Made by a program: the position numbers and the translations under genes
DNA from: an uncultured Pseudomonadales bacterium
GTDB lineage: Bacteria; Pseudomonadota; Gammaproteobacteria; Pseudomonadales; UBA7434
Reading direction: 5' to 3'
DNA length: 64,000 nt
Assembly: GCA_943788835.1 (NCBI GenBank)
Contig: CALSRU010000001.1
Coordinates: forward strand, 190,229 to 254,228
Notes under the pieces: model-generated
Told to the model about the DNA's origin: nothing
The model's input: only the letters and a program-made list of their open reading frames with translations
Databases searched by the model: none
Shown here: positions 1 to 8,774 of the stretch, one piece after another
Layout of the letters: the number at the start of each line of letters is the position of its first letter
How positions within the stretch are numbered: the first letter of the stretch is position 1

Positions 1-165
1 CATTATTTCGTAAATAAGGCCGTGCACATCTTTGTGCTCCAGTGGAGGGAGGTTGATACGTCGCACGTCGCCATCAACGCGTATCATTGGAGGCAAGCCC
101 GCAGACAAATGCAAATCAGATGCATTTTGTTTGGCACTAAAAGCGAGCAGTTCTGTAATATCCAT
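1..165 (-). CDS. pilT: PilT twitching motility ATPase, N-terminal fragment
   Basis: The reverse strand opens with ATG at 165 and stays open to the window edge, giving 55 residues that begin MDITELLAFSAKQ and continue with SDLHLSAGLPP. This is the characteristic N-terminus of the PilT/PilU hexameric ATPase that powers type IV pilus retraction at the inner membrane. The Walker motifs lie outside the window. It is divergent from yggS, the usual pilT/yggS-proC-yggT arrangement in gammaproteobacteria. PilT is favoured over PilU because of this neighbourhood. It could serve the MSHA-type pilus encoded at the other end of the window. Confidence 0.9.
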   Translation of the reverse strand, partial: MDITELLAFSAKQNASDLHLSAGLPPMIRVDGDVRRINLPPLEHKDVHGLIYEIM

Positions 166-282
166 ACCGTATCTCTAAGCGTGTGGTTAATGAACAAAAG
201 CCGTTAATAATGATAACCTGCGGCATGAAGTTATGACGATAAAAGTGAGCAAGAACAATCCATTAAGGCCAACTGTTTAATA

Positions 283-987
283 ATGATAGACATTGCAACA
301 AATATTGCTGCGTTGACGGCGAAAATACAGCAAGTGAGTGCTCAAAGTGCGACGTGCGACCGTGAAATAACACTAATAGCTGTGAGTAAAAAGCAACCGG
401 CAGAAGCGATCACTGCAGCTCACGCTGCGGGTCACAATCATTTCGGTGAAAACTATGTGCAAGAGGCCGTAGTGAAAATGGCCGAACTTAAGCAAAAGTC
501 GCTGATTTGGCATTATTTAGGACCTATTCAGTCCAACAAGACAAAGCCTATTGCCGAGCATTTTGACTGGGTTCACAGCGTCGACCGGCTGAAGGTCGCA
601 CAAAGATTGAGCAGTCAGCGCCCTGCCTTATTGCCCCCGCTGAACATTTGTTTGCAGGTCAATATCGACCAAGATCCAGCAAAATCCGGAATGACGGCGG
701 CCGATTGTATGACGATTGGTCTAGATGTGGCGCGTCTGCCCAATTTGCGTATGCGGGGGCTGATGGTCTTACCATCACAGGACCAGAGCGATGAGTCCTT
801 GCGAGCGAGTTTTAGGCATGGGGCTAATTTATTTAAAGAGCTCGGTGACTATTTACGGCAGCATGCGTTGGGTGATGATTTTGATTGCTTGTCGATGGGC
901 ATGTCAGGCGATTTTGAATTAGCGATTGATGAGGGTTCTAATATGGTTCGGGTGGGGACTGCTATTTTTGGTCCCCGCAGTTCATAA
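283..987 (+). CDS. yggS: YggS-family pyridoxal phosphate homeostasis protein
   Basis: A 234-residue member of the YggS/PROSC (PLPBP) family, cytosolic single-domain TIM-barrel proteins that bind pyridoxal 5-phosphate and buffer its level; no catalytic reaction is established for them. Family signatures are visible: AVSKKQPAEAI with the PLP lysine near residue 36, HFGENYVQE, WHYLGPIQSNK and a C-terminal SMGMSGDFELAI stretch followed by VRVGTAIFG. The length is normal. It is the first gene of a yggS-proC-yggT group (gaps of 89 and 70 bp), divergent from pilT. Confidence 0.95.
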   Translation: MIDIATNIAALTAKIQQVSAQSATCDREITLIAVSKKQPAEAITAAHAAGHNHFGENYVQEAVVKMAELKQKSLIWHYLGPIQSNKTKPIAEHFDWVHSVDRLKVAQRLSSQRPALLPPLNICLQVNIDQDPAKSGMTAADCMTIGLDVARLPNLRMRGLMVLPSQDQSDESLRASFRHGANLFKELGDYLRQHALGDDFDCLSMGMSGDFELAIDEGSNMVRVGTAIFGPRSS

Positions 988-1076
988 TACACCACCAACT
1001 TAGAGCTTAGTGCTAAAGCTTCATCATTAAGGTTGCTTATTATTGCAACTACGCAACGTGTGAACAGGAGTATGTT

Positions 1077-1931
1077 TTGACCCAAATAGATTTTTCTTCG
1101 CAGGCAGCACAATCATCCACCGTTCGATTGGGTTTTATTGGCGCCGGCAACATGGCACGTAGCTTAATCGGTGGATTATTAAAACAAGGTTTTGATGCGC
1201 AGCATATTATTGCGAGTGACCCGTCCGCACAATGCCTGCAAATGGTACGTGACCTAGGCGCGCAAACAGCTGAGAATAATGCGGCGCTGGTTGCCAGCGT
1301 TGACGTCGTCGTATTGGCGGTTAAGCCTCAGGTGATGGCTGATGTGCTACAACCATTAGCCCCTTTAATTTCGCAACATAAGGTTCTGCTAGTTTCTATA
1401 GCGGCCGGCATAAATTGTGCGTCGTTATCTGCTTGGTCGAGCCCCACGGCGCCTATTGTTCGTTGTATGCCTAACACTCCAGCACTATTGCAGTGTGGCG
1501 CTACCGGATTGTATGCGAATGCTAGAGTGTCTTCACAACAACGAGATTTGGCGCAGTCAATATTGGAGGCTGTTGGTCTGGCAATATGGGTTGATAGTGA
1601 AGATCAGCTTGATGCCGTAACAGCATTATCTGGCAGTGGGCCTGCTTATTTCTTTTTACTGATGGAGCGGATGCAGGCTAATGGTGAGCAGTTAGGCTTG
1701 TCGGCGCCGATAGCCAAGGCGCTCACGTTGCAAACGGCATTGGGCGCTGCAAAAATGGCATTAGATGCTGAGGTTGATACAGCCACACTGCGCTCACAAG
1801 TTACGTCACCCAATGGTACCACCGAGGCAGCTATTAAAAGTTTTCAAAGCAACGATTTTTCAAAACTCGTCGAGCAGGCGTTGAATGCTGCGCATCAGCG
1901 CTCGATCGACCTAGCTAAAGAGCTGGGTTAA
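1077..1931 (+). CDS. proC: Pyrroline-5-carboxylate reductase
   Basis: Catalyses the last step of proline synthesis, the NAD(P)H-dependent reduction of 1-pyrroline-5-carboxylate. The Rossmann dinucleotide motif GFIGAGNMA is near residues 19-27, VRCMPNTPA is in the middle and the family signature ALSGSGPAYFFLLME is near residues 182-196; TSPNGTTEAAI follows. At 284 residues it is slightly longer than usual because of about 15 extra N-terminal residues. The start appears to be TTG at 1077: AGGAG at 1066-1070 lies six bases upstream, whereas the nearby ATG at 1072 runs into a stop after two codons. It sits between yggS and yggT as in many gammaproteobacteria. Confidence 0.95.
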   Translation: MTQIDFSSQAAQSSTVRLGFIGAGNMARSLIGGLLKQGFDAQHIIASDPSAQCLQMVRDLGAQTAENNAALVASVDVVVLAVKPQVMADVLQPLAPLISQHKVLLVSIAAGINCASLSAWSSPTAPIVRCMPNTPALLQCGATGLYANARVSSQQRDLAQSILEAVGLAIWVDSEDQLDAVTALSGSGPAYFFLLMERMQANGEQLGLSAPIAKALTLQTALGAAKMALDAEVDTATLRSQVTSPNGTTEAAIKSFQSNDFSKLVEQALNAAHQRSIDLAKELG

Positions 1932-2001
1932 AGAACGAGCTAGCCTCATTAACGCTTGTCATTAAAACTTTAATCACATTTCACATTGGAATTAAATTCG
2001 T

Positions 2002-2568
2002 ATGATCCAAGAAATTCTACACTTACTTGTATCCACCGTTACTGATATATATACATTGCTCGTTGTACTACGATTTTTGTTACAAGTAGCTAAAGCTGAT
2101 TTTTATAACCCACTGTCACAATTTATTGTGAAAGCTACAGACCCGCTGCTTAAACCGTTGCGACGATTCATTCCTGGGTTTTGGGGCATCGATCTTTCTT
2201 CGCTGGTCCTGGCGTTGTTGGTGCAAATTGTAGGCGTGGTTGTAGTGTCGTTGTTAGCAGGTTCACTGGTGACTAACCCGTTTATCTATTTGTTGGTGGG
2301 CGTCTTTGGTGTACTTGAAGCGGCCTTAACCTTTTATTTTTTCGCCATTATTATTCTTATCATTATTAGCTGGATCGCCCCGCAAACTTATAACCCTGCA
2401 GCGGCTTTGTTAAGTCAATTAACAGACCCTGTTTTAACGCCTTTTCGGCGTTTGTTGCCGGCCATGGGTGGGTTGGATTTTTCCCCGATGTTGGCGCTTT
2501 TTATCATACATATTTTGCGCGCGATCATCCTTCCCGGGTTAATCGCTTCGCTAGGCGGTTTTCTTTAG
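2002..2568 (+). CDS. yggT: YggT-family integral membrane protein
   Basis: A 188-residue membrane protein with two copies of the YggT domain, each a hydrophobic helix pair around an NP...T/TDPLL..(F/L)RR element ([16 protein letters not shown] near residues 35-50 and [16 protein letters not shown] near 130-146). About four to five transmembrane segments are visible. The molecular role is uncertain; family members have been linked to osmotic tolerance and, in other phyla, to cell division or membrane organisation. It is the third gene of the yggS-proC-yggT group. Its stop overlaps the stop of the convergent VOC gene by four bases. Confidence 0.9.
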   Translation: MIQEILHLLVSTVTDIYTLLVVLRFLLQVAKADFYNPLSQFIVKATDPLLKPLRRFIPGFWGIDLSSLVLALLVQIVGVVVVSLLAGSLVTNPFIYLLVGVFGVLEAALTFYFFAIIILIIISWIAPQTYNPAAALLSQLTDPVLTPFRRLLPAMGGLDFSPMLALFIIHILRAIILPGLIASLGGFL

Positions 2569-3113
2569 CAGCTAGATCGCAGCTCGCTAGGAGCTAGGGC
2601 CTGCTCAATGGTTGCGAATGCTTGAATAACATCGGATGGCGCTTGCACTAGCTCCACGAGCACGCCCTCGGCGCTGATAGGGGCTTGCTCATTACCTTTG
2701 GGATGAATAAAAACCACCTCATAGCCTGAAGCGCCGGGGCGGATTCCCCCGGGGGTGAAGCGCACACCTTGCGCGCCTAGCCATTTGACTGCACCTGGCA
2801 GGTCATCCACCCAAAATCCAACATGATTGAGAGCGGGCGTGTCTACCCGTGGTTTTCTGTTGGGGTCGAGGGGTTGCATTAAATCTACCTCAACCTTCAA
2901 TAGCCCTTCGCCAACCTCGCAAATATCTTCATCGACATTTTCGTTTTCGCTGGTATAGCTATGTGAAAATTTTAAACCAAGCAGGTCGACCCAAAAAGCC
3001 TTGAGTTTTTTCTTGTTGGGTGCGCCAATGGCAATTTGTTGTAGGCCTAATACTTTAAATGGTCGGTCTGAGTGCAAAATGGGCTCCTTTTTTGAGGCGG
3101 GGGTGCAATTCAT
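2565..3113 (-). CDS. VOC-family protein, epimerase/glyoxalase-like
   Basis: A vicinal-oxygen-chelate fold protein. The first beta-alpha-beta module begins at [18 protein letters not shown] and the second at [18 protein letters not shown], ending with [11 protein letters not shown]; the metal positions expected of the fold (Q/H early in each module and a late E in LVELVQ) are present. The fold is shared by glyoxalase I, methylmalonyl/ethylmalonyl-CoA epimerases and dioxygenases. Because the EMC pathway needs a (2R/2S)-ethylmalonyl/methylmalonyl-CoA epimerase and that locus starts 1.4 kb away, an epimerase role is attractive but unproven. The start is uncertain: ATG at 3113 is chosen, with in-frame ATG at 3164 and TTG at 3170 possible. 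Confidence 0.8.
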   Translation of the reverse strand: MNCTPASKKEPILHSDRPFKVLGLQQIAIGAPNKKKLKAFWVDLLGLKFSHSYTSENENVDEDICEVGEGLLKVEVDLMQPLDPNRKPRVDTPALNHVGFWVDDLPGAVKWLGAQGVRFTPGGIRPGASGYEVVFIHPKGNEQAPISAEGVLVELVQAPSDVIQAFATIEQALAPSELRSSC

Positions 3114-3254
3114 CTTTACAATGTTTAGATTGCCATGAGTTATGCTGCGAGGCAATGGCGGCATTTTCAAGAGTTGTTGGCTGTACGCTATTGCTGGATA
3201 ATATCGCTATCCTTAGAGCCTTTTAACTCACCTATACATTGAATAGCGAATTCT

Positions 3255-3998
3255 ATGACAACCACCACAGCTTCGTCCCTTTCCGATAAAAATATCCCTG
3301 TTGATGAGCGCTTGATGTTTGCTCTTGACGTGCCCAGTAATGATGAGGCAATGCAGCTCGTCAGCGAATTGGGTGATGCGGTCACTTTTTATAAGGTAGG
3401 CCTTGAACTGTTTATGGCCGGTAATTATTTTGAGCTAGTTGAATGGCTCGTTGCACAAAATAAAAGAGTATTTGTTGATCTGAAGTTTTTTGATGTGCCG
3501 CAAACAGTCGCTTCAGCCGTAACTCAGCTGACCAAGTATGGGGCTTCCTTTGCTACCGTACATGGCAACAACAACATCTTAAAAGCGGCGGTGGCAGCAG
3601 CCGAGCAGAGCGAATTAAAAATATTGGCTGTGACTGCGCTGACTAGTCTTGATCAAGGTGATATCGATGATTTGGGCTTTAAAGCCGATGTTAAAGAAGT
3701 CGTGCTTAGCCGTGCGCGCCGTGCATTTGAGGCAGGCTGCGCCGGTGTTATTAGCTCTGGCCTGGAAGCGCCTGCGTTGCGGGACAGTTTAGGCGAGCGA
3801 ATAATGATTATTACACCGGGTATTCGCCCAGTGGCCAATACCGACGATCAAAAACGTACTGTTAATGTTGAGCAAGCCTTCGAAAATGGTGCTGACTATA
3901 TAGTAGTGGGGCGGCCGATTAAAAATCATGCTGGATATGATTCTCCGCGCGACGCGGCTCTAGATATTCAGCGACGCATTCGTGAGATTTTTGCTTAG
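3255..3998 (+). CDS. pyrF: Orotidine 5'-phosphate decarboxylase
   Basis: Decarboxylates OMP to UMP, the final step of de novo pyrimidine synthesis. The 247-residue TIM barrel shows the N-terminal substrate strand MFALDVPSNDEA, the catalytic K-D-x-K-x-x-D type stretch FVDLKFFDVPQT near residues 74-85, THxx-like ATVHGNN, the PGIRP phosphate-loop segment (TPGIRPVAN) and the C-terminal DYIVVGRPI. The catalytic Asp/Lys residues in the DLKFFD segment are intact. About 18 residues precede the conserved core, so a slightly later start cannot be excluded. The gene is transcribed toward the adjacent thioesterase gene. Confidence 0.93.
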   Translation: MTTTTASSLSDKNIPVDERLMFALDVPSNDEAMQLVSELGDAVTFYKVGLELFMAGNYFELVEWLVAQNKRVFVDLKFFDVPQTVASAVTQLTKYGASFATVHGNNNILKAAVAAAEQSELKILAVTALTSLDQGDIDDLGFKADVKEVVLSRARRAFEAGCAGVISSGLEAPALRDSLGERIMIITPGIRPVANTDDQKRTVNVEQAFENGADYIVVGRPIKNHAGYDSPRDAALDIQRRIREIFA

Positions 3999-4049
3999 TC
4001 AGTTACAAAATGTTGCAAGCAGCTACGTTAAGGGTGTAAATCTACCACT

Positions 4050-4493
4050 ATGACCGATGATTTTTGTTATTTACTACGCGTTCGCTATGCCGAGTGTGAT
4101 GCCCAAAAGGTAGTTTTTAACGGTCGCTACGTCGATTATGTGGACGTTGCCGTGACTGAATTTACGCGTGCTTTATGGGGCGATTATGCGGAGCTATTAA
4201 AAAAGGGCATTGATAATCAGGTTGTGGCAATAAAACTTGATTGGCAAGCACCGGCTCATTTCGATGAGGTTTTAGGTATTCGCGTCTCAGTAATGCGTAT
4301 TGGTGTATCGTCTTATACGCTCAAGGTTCAGTTCTTTCATCATGCGACTAATAAGCCGTTAGCTCAGTGCGAAATTACTTATGTGGTGATTGATGCCGAG
4401 CGGTTCGAAAAAATGCCGATTCCTGAAGATCTGCGCGCATCACTTCAGCATGGTGCGATGGGCGTCACAGTCGATCATGCCGGCATTGGTTAG
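4050..4493 (+). CDS. Acyl-CoA thioesterase, 4-hydroxybenzoyl-CoA thioesterase family
   Basis: A 147-residue single hotdog-fold protein. The start LRVRYAECDAQKVVFNGRYVDYV is the classic thioesterase active-site helix region of the YbgC/4HBT family, with the catalytic Asp in AECDAQ followed by the conserved F/NxRYxxY. It should hydrolyse acyl-CoA in the cytosol; the substrate cannot be told from sequence. It lies 51 bp after pyrF and ends 9 bp from the convergent meaB gene. Proximity to CoA-ester metabolism is suggestive but it is on the opposite strand from the EMC genes. Confidence 0.85.
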   Translation: MTDDFCYLLRVRYAECDAQKVVFNGRYVDYVDVAVTEFTRALWGDYAELLKKGIDNQVVAIKLDWQAPAHFDEVLGIRVSVMRIGVSSYTLKVQFFHHATNKPLAQCEITYVVIDAERFEKMPIPEDLRASLQHGAMGVTVDHAGIG

Positions 4494-4502
4494 CCTCTAC
4501 CT

Positions 4503-5501
4503 CTAAGTAGGCCAGGCCTTCGTGCTTGCACGCAAATGTTCTGCGCGCGCGTTGTAGCTAGCTAAGAGTTCGCCTAGGTCGTGTTGATTGTCTAGCTCCC
4601 TAGCAATAGCAGCAGCACCGCCCAGACGTGCCACGCCACTGTTACCAAATTCTTCTTGCAGCTGGCGAATGGCCCAGGCACCTTGCTGCGCAGTGCGCCC
4701 CGCAGTAAGTAATTGCATACTAACTAAATGAGCCCTGTGAGCCTCTAAGGCATTCACCAGCGCATCAATCCCTTGCCGATCACGTGCACTTAGAGTGCAT
4801 ACGGGGATTTTCCAGTCTGAGCCCTGGGTGCTGCGACGCATCACCTGGTGCAAATCATTGGCGGCTTTAATTGCAGGCGCACCAAGATCAGCCTTGTTGA
4901 CGACCATAATATCGGGCACCTCCATAATGCCCGATTTGATGAATTGAATGCTATCGCCGGATGCCGGTTGCACCACATAGGCCGTTGTATCGACCATACT
5001 GGCCACGTCAACCTCCGACTGTCCAACACCAACCGTTTCTATAAGAACAATGTCGTAGCCTGCTAGTAGTATGCGACTCATTGGCCAGACTTCAGCCGCG
5101 AGCCCACCGAGTTGTTGACGACTAGCTAGCGAGCGAATAAATAAATTTTTGTGCTGCCCTGCGCCGGTCATTCGCAGTCGGTCGCCCAAGAGTGCGCCGC
5201 CTGTTTTGGGGCTAGAGGGGTCTACGGCCAAAACGGCTACTTTTAGACCCTTGGCACACCAGTAATCAATCAAGGTCGATAAAAGAGAGGATTTACCTGC
5301 ACCGGGAGGACCGGTAATTCCAATAAGATGGCCATCGTTGGCGAGCCGCTCGGCTTCAAGTGCAGCGAGTAATTCAAGTGCTTTAGCTCGCGCGGCTGGC
5401 CGTTGGTCATCAATCAAATTAAGAGCTTCGGCCACCGCTTGTCGATCGGCCAAGCGTAATTTGGCGGCTAGCGCTTGTAGGTCAGATACGGCTGTCTGCA
5501 T
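4503..5501 (-). CDS. meaB: MeaB-family GTPase chaperone of a B12-dependent acyl-CoA mutase
   Basis: A 332-residue G3E P-loop GTPase. Walker A (GITGPPGAGKSS) is near residues 61-72, the DPSSPKTGGALLGDRLRM switch region follows, then ETVGVGQSE and NKADLG for base recognition. MeaB/ArgK proteins gate adenosylcobalamin loading and protect acyl-CoA mutases from inactivation. Its start overlaps the stop of the upstream mutase gene by one base (TAATG), so translation is probably coupled and the partner is almost certainly that mutase. The old name ArgK (LAO/AO transport kinase) is a misannotation of the family. The C-terminal dimerisation part is complete. Confidence 0.94.
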   Translation of the reverse strand: MQTAVSDLQALAAKLRLADRQAVAEALNLIDDQRPAARAKALELLAALEAERLANDGHLIGITGPPGAGKSSLLSTLIDYWCAKGLKVAVLAVDPSSPKTGGALLGDRLRMTGAGQHKNLFIRSLASRQQLGGLAAEVWPMSRILLAGYDIVLIETVGVGQSEVDVASMVDTTAYVVQPASGDSIQFIKSGIMEVPDIMVVNKADLGAPAIKAANDLHQVMRRSTQGSDWKIPVCTLSARDRQGIDALVNALEAHRAHLVSMQLLTAGRTAQQGAWAIRQLQEEFGNSGVARLGGAAAIARELDNQHDLGELLASYNARAEHLRASTKAWPT

Positions 5502-7498
5502 TACAAAGGACCAAGAGCGTCCAGCTGATTGGCTACCCTAGCGAGGTCGATCATTTCAGCCATGATTATATTGAGGTCAGAATCCTTCGGTGTGTAGATA
5601 GCGGCTATGCCACGCTGCTTCAGGGCGACATGCTCATCGTCGGGGATGATGCCACCCATTGTCACGGGCAGCGCGCCCAAATCAATAGCCCGCAGGCCAT
5701 CAATTACCATCTCAGCCATCGCCGTATGGCTGCCCGATAGCACCGATAAGCCTACCAAGTGCACACCTTCCTCCTGTGCTGCGGCTACAATTTGCTGCGG
5801 GGTTAGACGAATACCTTCGTACACCACTTCCATACCCAATTCGCGTGCCTTTACCGCAATCTGCTCAGCGCCGTTGCTGTGTCCGTCGAGGCCTGGCTTG
5901 GCCACAAGTAGCTTAATCGGCCGCCCTAGCGAGCTTCCAGTGGCGGTTACCCGCTCGCGCAGAGCCGCTACTCGTTCAGGGTCACCGCCAATACTACTGC
6001 TAATATCAATGCCTGTAGGCGCGCGATATTCTCCAAAAACGTCACGTAGCGTCTGTGCCCACTCGCCCGTTGTAACCCCCGCATGGGCACACGCAATGGA
6101 GGCAGGCATAATATTGTCGTTAGACTTTGCAACATCACGCAAAGTATTGAGAGCAATAGCCACCTTGTCTTGATCACGGTTGGCGCGGTGGGCTTGAATA
6201 GCCTTGATATGCTGCTGTTCGACCGCAGGGTCGACTTTCATGATGCCGCCATCGCCACTTTGTGTAAGAGGCGATTCGGCAGTTTCCTTGAATTTGTTGA
6301 CTCCAACAATCGTCAGTTCACCGGTTTCAATTGCGCGCAACCGTTCGGCGTGACTTTTTACAAGTACTTGCTTCATATAGCCGCTTTCAATACCTGCCAA
6401 TACGCCGCCTTGTTCGGCAACTCGCTGAATTTCGGCGTTGGCACCTTCCATCAGTTCCTGCACCTTTGCTTCGATAACAGGTGAGCCGGTGAGTATGTCG
6501 CCGTACTCAAGTAAATCCGTCTCGAACGCCATGACTTGCTGAATTCGCAGCGACCATTGTTGGTCCCATGGACGCGGCAACCCAAGGGCTTCATTCCATG
6601 CGGGCAGCTGCACGGCTCGTGCTCGAGCATCTTTACTTAACACTACAGCCAGCATTTCAAGCACAATTCGTTGAACATTGTTTTCGGGTTGTGACTCGGT
6701 AAGCCCTAAGGAATTGACTTGCACGCCATAACGAAAACGTCTTTGTTTGGCATCTTTAACACCGTACCGCTCAAGAGTAATTTCATCCCACATTTGCGTA
6801 AAAGCGCGCATTTTGCAGCATTCCTCGATAAAGCGAATACCCGCGTTGACAAAAAAGCTAAGGCGGCTGACTACTTTAGGGAAATCCGCCTCGGGAATTT
6901 GACCGCTATCGCGCACAGCATCGAGCACCATTATTGCGGTAGATAGTGCATAGGCAAGTTCTTGTACTGGGGTCGCTCCTGCCTCTTGCAAGTGGTAGCT
7001 GCAAATATTTGTTGGATTCCATTTCGGCACATTAGGTACCGAATAAGTAATCGTGTCGACAATTAAGCGCAAGCTAGGTCCGGGTGGAAAAATATGTGTG
7101 CCGCGACTTAAGTACTCTTTAACGATGTCGTTTTGCGTCGTCCCTTGAAGCGTTGCGGGATCGATTCCCCGGCGTTCGGCCAATGCAATATAAAGCGCCA
7201 ACATCCATGGCGCCACGGCATTAATGGTCATTGAGGTATTCATCTGATCAAGCGGTAATTGATCAAATAAAACATCCATATCATCGAGATGCGATATGGG
7301 TACGCCTACTTTGCCTACTTCACCACGCGCCAAAGGATGGTCAGGGTCATAGCCGGTTTGTGTTGGCAGGTCAAAAGCAACTGACAAGCCTGTTTGCCCT
7401 TTAGCAAGATTCGATCGATAGAGTTCGTTAGAGGTTCGCGCGGAGCTGTGTCCCGAATAGGTACGCACTAGCCAGGGACGATCTTTAGATGTGCTCAC
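5501..7498 (-). CDS. ecm: Ethylmalonyl-CoA mutase (B12-dependent)
   Basis: A 665-residue coenzyme B12 acyl-CoA mutase that should convert (2R)-ethylmalonyl-CoA to (2S)-methylsuccinyl-CoA. An N-terminal TIM-barrel substrate domain begins with PWLVRTYSGHSSARTSN and contains GLSVAFDLPTQTGYD. The C-terminal cobalamin domain carries the base-off histidine motif DGHSNG at about 538-543. From memory of characterised Ecm sequences, the match is closer to Ecm than to methylmalonyl-CoA mutase: the N-terminus is short, SGHSSARTSNELYR replaces the longer MCM extension, and GI-AAIYTPKDSDLN is at the end. Neighbouring mch, mcd and mcl genes support this. The start is GTG at 7498 with GGAG six bases upstream. 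Methylmalonyl-CoA mutase is the alternative. Confidence 0.93.
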   Translation of the reverse strand: MSTSKDRPWLVRTYSGHSSARTSNELYRSNLAKGQTGLSVAFDLPTQTGYDPDHPLARGEVGKVGVPISHLDDMDVLFDQLPLDQMNTSMTINAVAPWMLALYIALAERRGIDPATLQGTTQNDIVKEYLSRGTHIFPPGPSLRLIVDTITYSVPNVPKWNPTNICSYHLQEAGATPVQELAYALSTAIMVLDAVRDSGQIPEADFPKVVSRLSFFVNAGIRFIEECCKMRAFTQMWDEITLERYGVKDAKQRRFRYGVQVNSLGLTESQPENNVQRIVLEMLAVVLSKDARARAVQLPAWNEALGLPRPWDQQWSLRIQQVMAFETDLLEYGDILTGSPVIEAKVQELMEGANAEIQRVAEQGGVLAGIESGYMKQVLVKSHAERLRAIETGELTIVGVNKFKETAESPLTQSGDGGIMKVDPAVEQQHIKAIQAHRANRDQDKVAIALNTLRDVAKSNDNIMPASIACAHAGVTTGEWAQTLRDVFGEYRAPTGIDISSSIGGDPERVAALRERVTATGSSLGRPIKLLVAKPGLDGHSNGAEQIAVKARELGMEVVYEGIRLTPQQIVAAAQEEGVHLVGLSVLSGSHTAMAEMVIDGLRAIDLGALPVTMGGIIPDDEHVALKQRGIAAIYTPKDSDLNIIMAEMIDLARVANQLDALGPL

Positions 7499-7516
7499 AT
7501 TAAGCTCCGGAGTGAA

Positions 7517-8689
7517 TTATGCAGGGCGTTTTTTGATAAGTAGTTGACGCTCTATTTCAAATATTTTGTCGGCTATTTTTTCTTTACCTAATTTGCGCTT
7601 GCTGCCTTCTTTAATAAAAAGGTCTGAACCATGTTTTTCTAATGCATGAGCTGCGGTGATATTTTTCACACCTATAAATTGCACGGTGACAATTCCTGCA
7701 GCGAGCTGGGGTGGTCCTTCGCGGGTATCAAGTACTCTGCTAAGCGCAGCTACCGTGTCGTTGCGAAACGCAGGCTGCGTATGGTAACCCTCAGTGAAGC
7801 CTAGCTCCCATAAACAGTTCTCGGTAAGATCGCGGCTTGCCATGCCGTCGAGCCACGCAAATACCAAACCGCCATAAACAATAGGTTCGCCGCTCATAGC
7901 ACCCGATTGCGCGGTCGAGTATATGCGGTCGTTATGCAGGGGGTGAGTATTGCCAACGCCATACGTCCAGTTTACATGCTCGTCGGTGATAGTGCGGCCG
8001 TTGGCATGCACAATGATATCGCCGGCGCAAAAGTTCTCGAAATAAGTGTTGTCACCGGTCAAGCTCGACGGATACTTTTCTAATGCCGAGGGCAGGACTA
8101 CTTGAGCCGCATCGAGCCACGGGAAATCTGTATCGGTATTACTAGCGGGGATCGTAGGAGGGCGTTCACCTCGAAAGGCGACCATTATTTTTCGCTTGTA
8201 CTGTAATACAGGTTCCTCGTGCTGGTTGAGCCCCATCGTCAATATGGTCACTATGCCGGGTTTATCAGCGCCGCGCTCTTGTCGATCAATAACTTTGGTA
8301 AGGCTGCGTAGCGTATCGCCAGGGTATACTGGTCGCAAAAACTGGGCATTGTAATAACCGAGATTAGCGATGGCTTTTTCTGAATCATTTTGTACGCCGA
8401 GACTCAATACCAGATTAAAGACCATTTGTGGGCATAGCGGCGTGCTGCTAAAACCATGTTGTCGTGCAAAATCTTCATTCAAATAAAGCGGGTTACTTTG
8501 CATGAAGGTGGTGGCAAATGCCTTAGCCATACCACGATCGATGGTAATGCCTCGAGGATGCTGAAACACCTGGCCGGGTACAAATTCTTCAAGGTAGCGT
8601 CCGTAGTGAGGGTGGCGAGCTTTGTTTAACACCACATCGGTTTCTGGTGCTAATTCTGTTTGTTTTGGCGCGGTGAACTCAATAGACAT
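7517..8689 (-). CDS. mch: Mesaconyl-CoA hydratase (beta-methylmalyl-CoA dehydratase)
   Basis: A 390-residue double-hotdog MaoC-type enzyme. It should hydrate mesaconyl-C1-CoA to (2R,3S)-beta-methylmalyl-CoA in the EMC pathway. The first hotdog runs roughly from YGRYLEEFVPGQVFQHPRG, and the second from NTYFENFCAGDIIVHANGRTI with the hydratase segment HPLHNDR near the middle. The length of about 350-390 residues and the tandem layout fit characterised Mch proteins rather than single-domain R-specific enoyl-CoA hydratases. It sits 18 bp upstream of ecm and 85 bp downstream of mcd on the same strand, giving an mcd-mch-ecm-meaB operon. Within the window it is the only gene that can supply this step. 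Confidence 0.9.
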   Translation of the reverse strand: MSIEFTAPKQTELAPETDVVLNKARHPHYGRYLEEFVPGQVFQHPRGITIDRGMAKAFATTFMQSNPLYLNEDFARQHGFSSTPLCPQMVFNLVLSLGVQNDSEKAIANLGYYNAQFLRPVYPGDTLRSLTKVIDRQERGADKPGIVTILTMGLNQHEEPVLQYKRKIMVAFRGERPPTIPASNTDTDFPWLDAAQVVLPSALEKYPSSLTGDNTYFENFCAGDIIVHANGRTITDEHVNWTYGVGNTHPLHNDRIYSTAQSGAMSGEPIVYGGLVFAWLDGMASRDLTENCLWELGFTEGYHTQPAFRNDTVAALSRVLDTREGPPQLAAGIVTVQFIGVKNITAAHALEKHGSDLFIKEGSKRKLGKEKIADKIFEIERQLLIKKRPA

Positions 8690-8774
8690 GCCATGATCTC
8701 TGCGTGAAACGCTATTGTGGATTGCGCCTTAAGAAACTATTGGGCGGCTGTTGTTACTACTATTTATAATTCAA

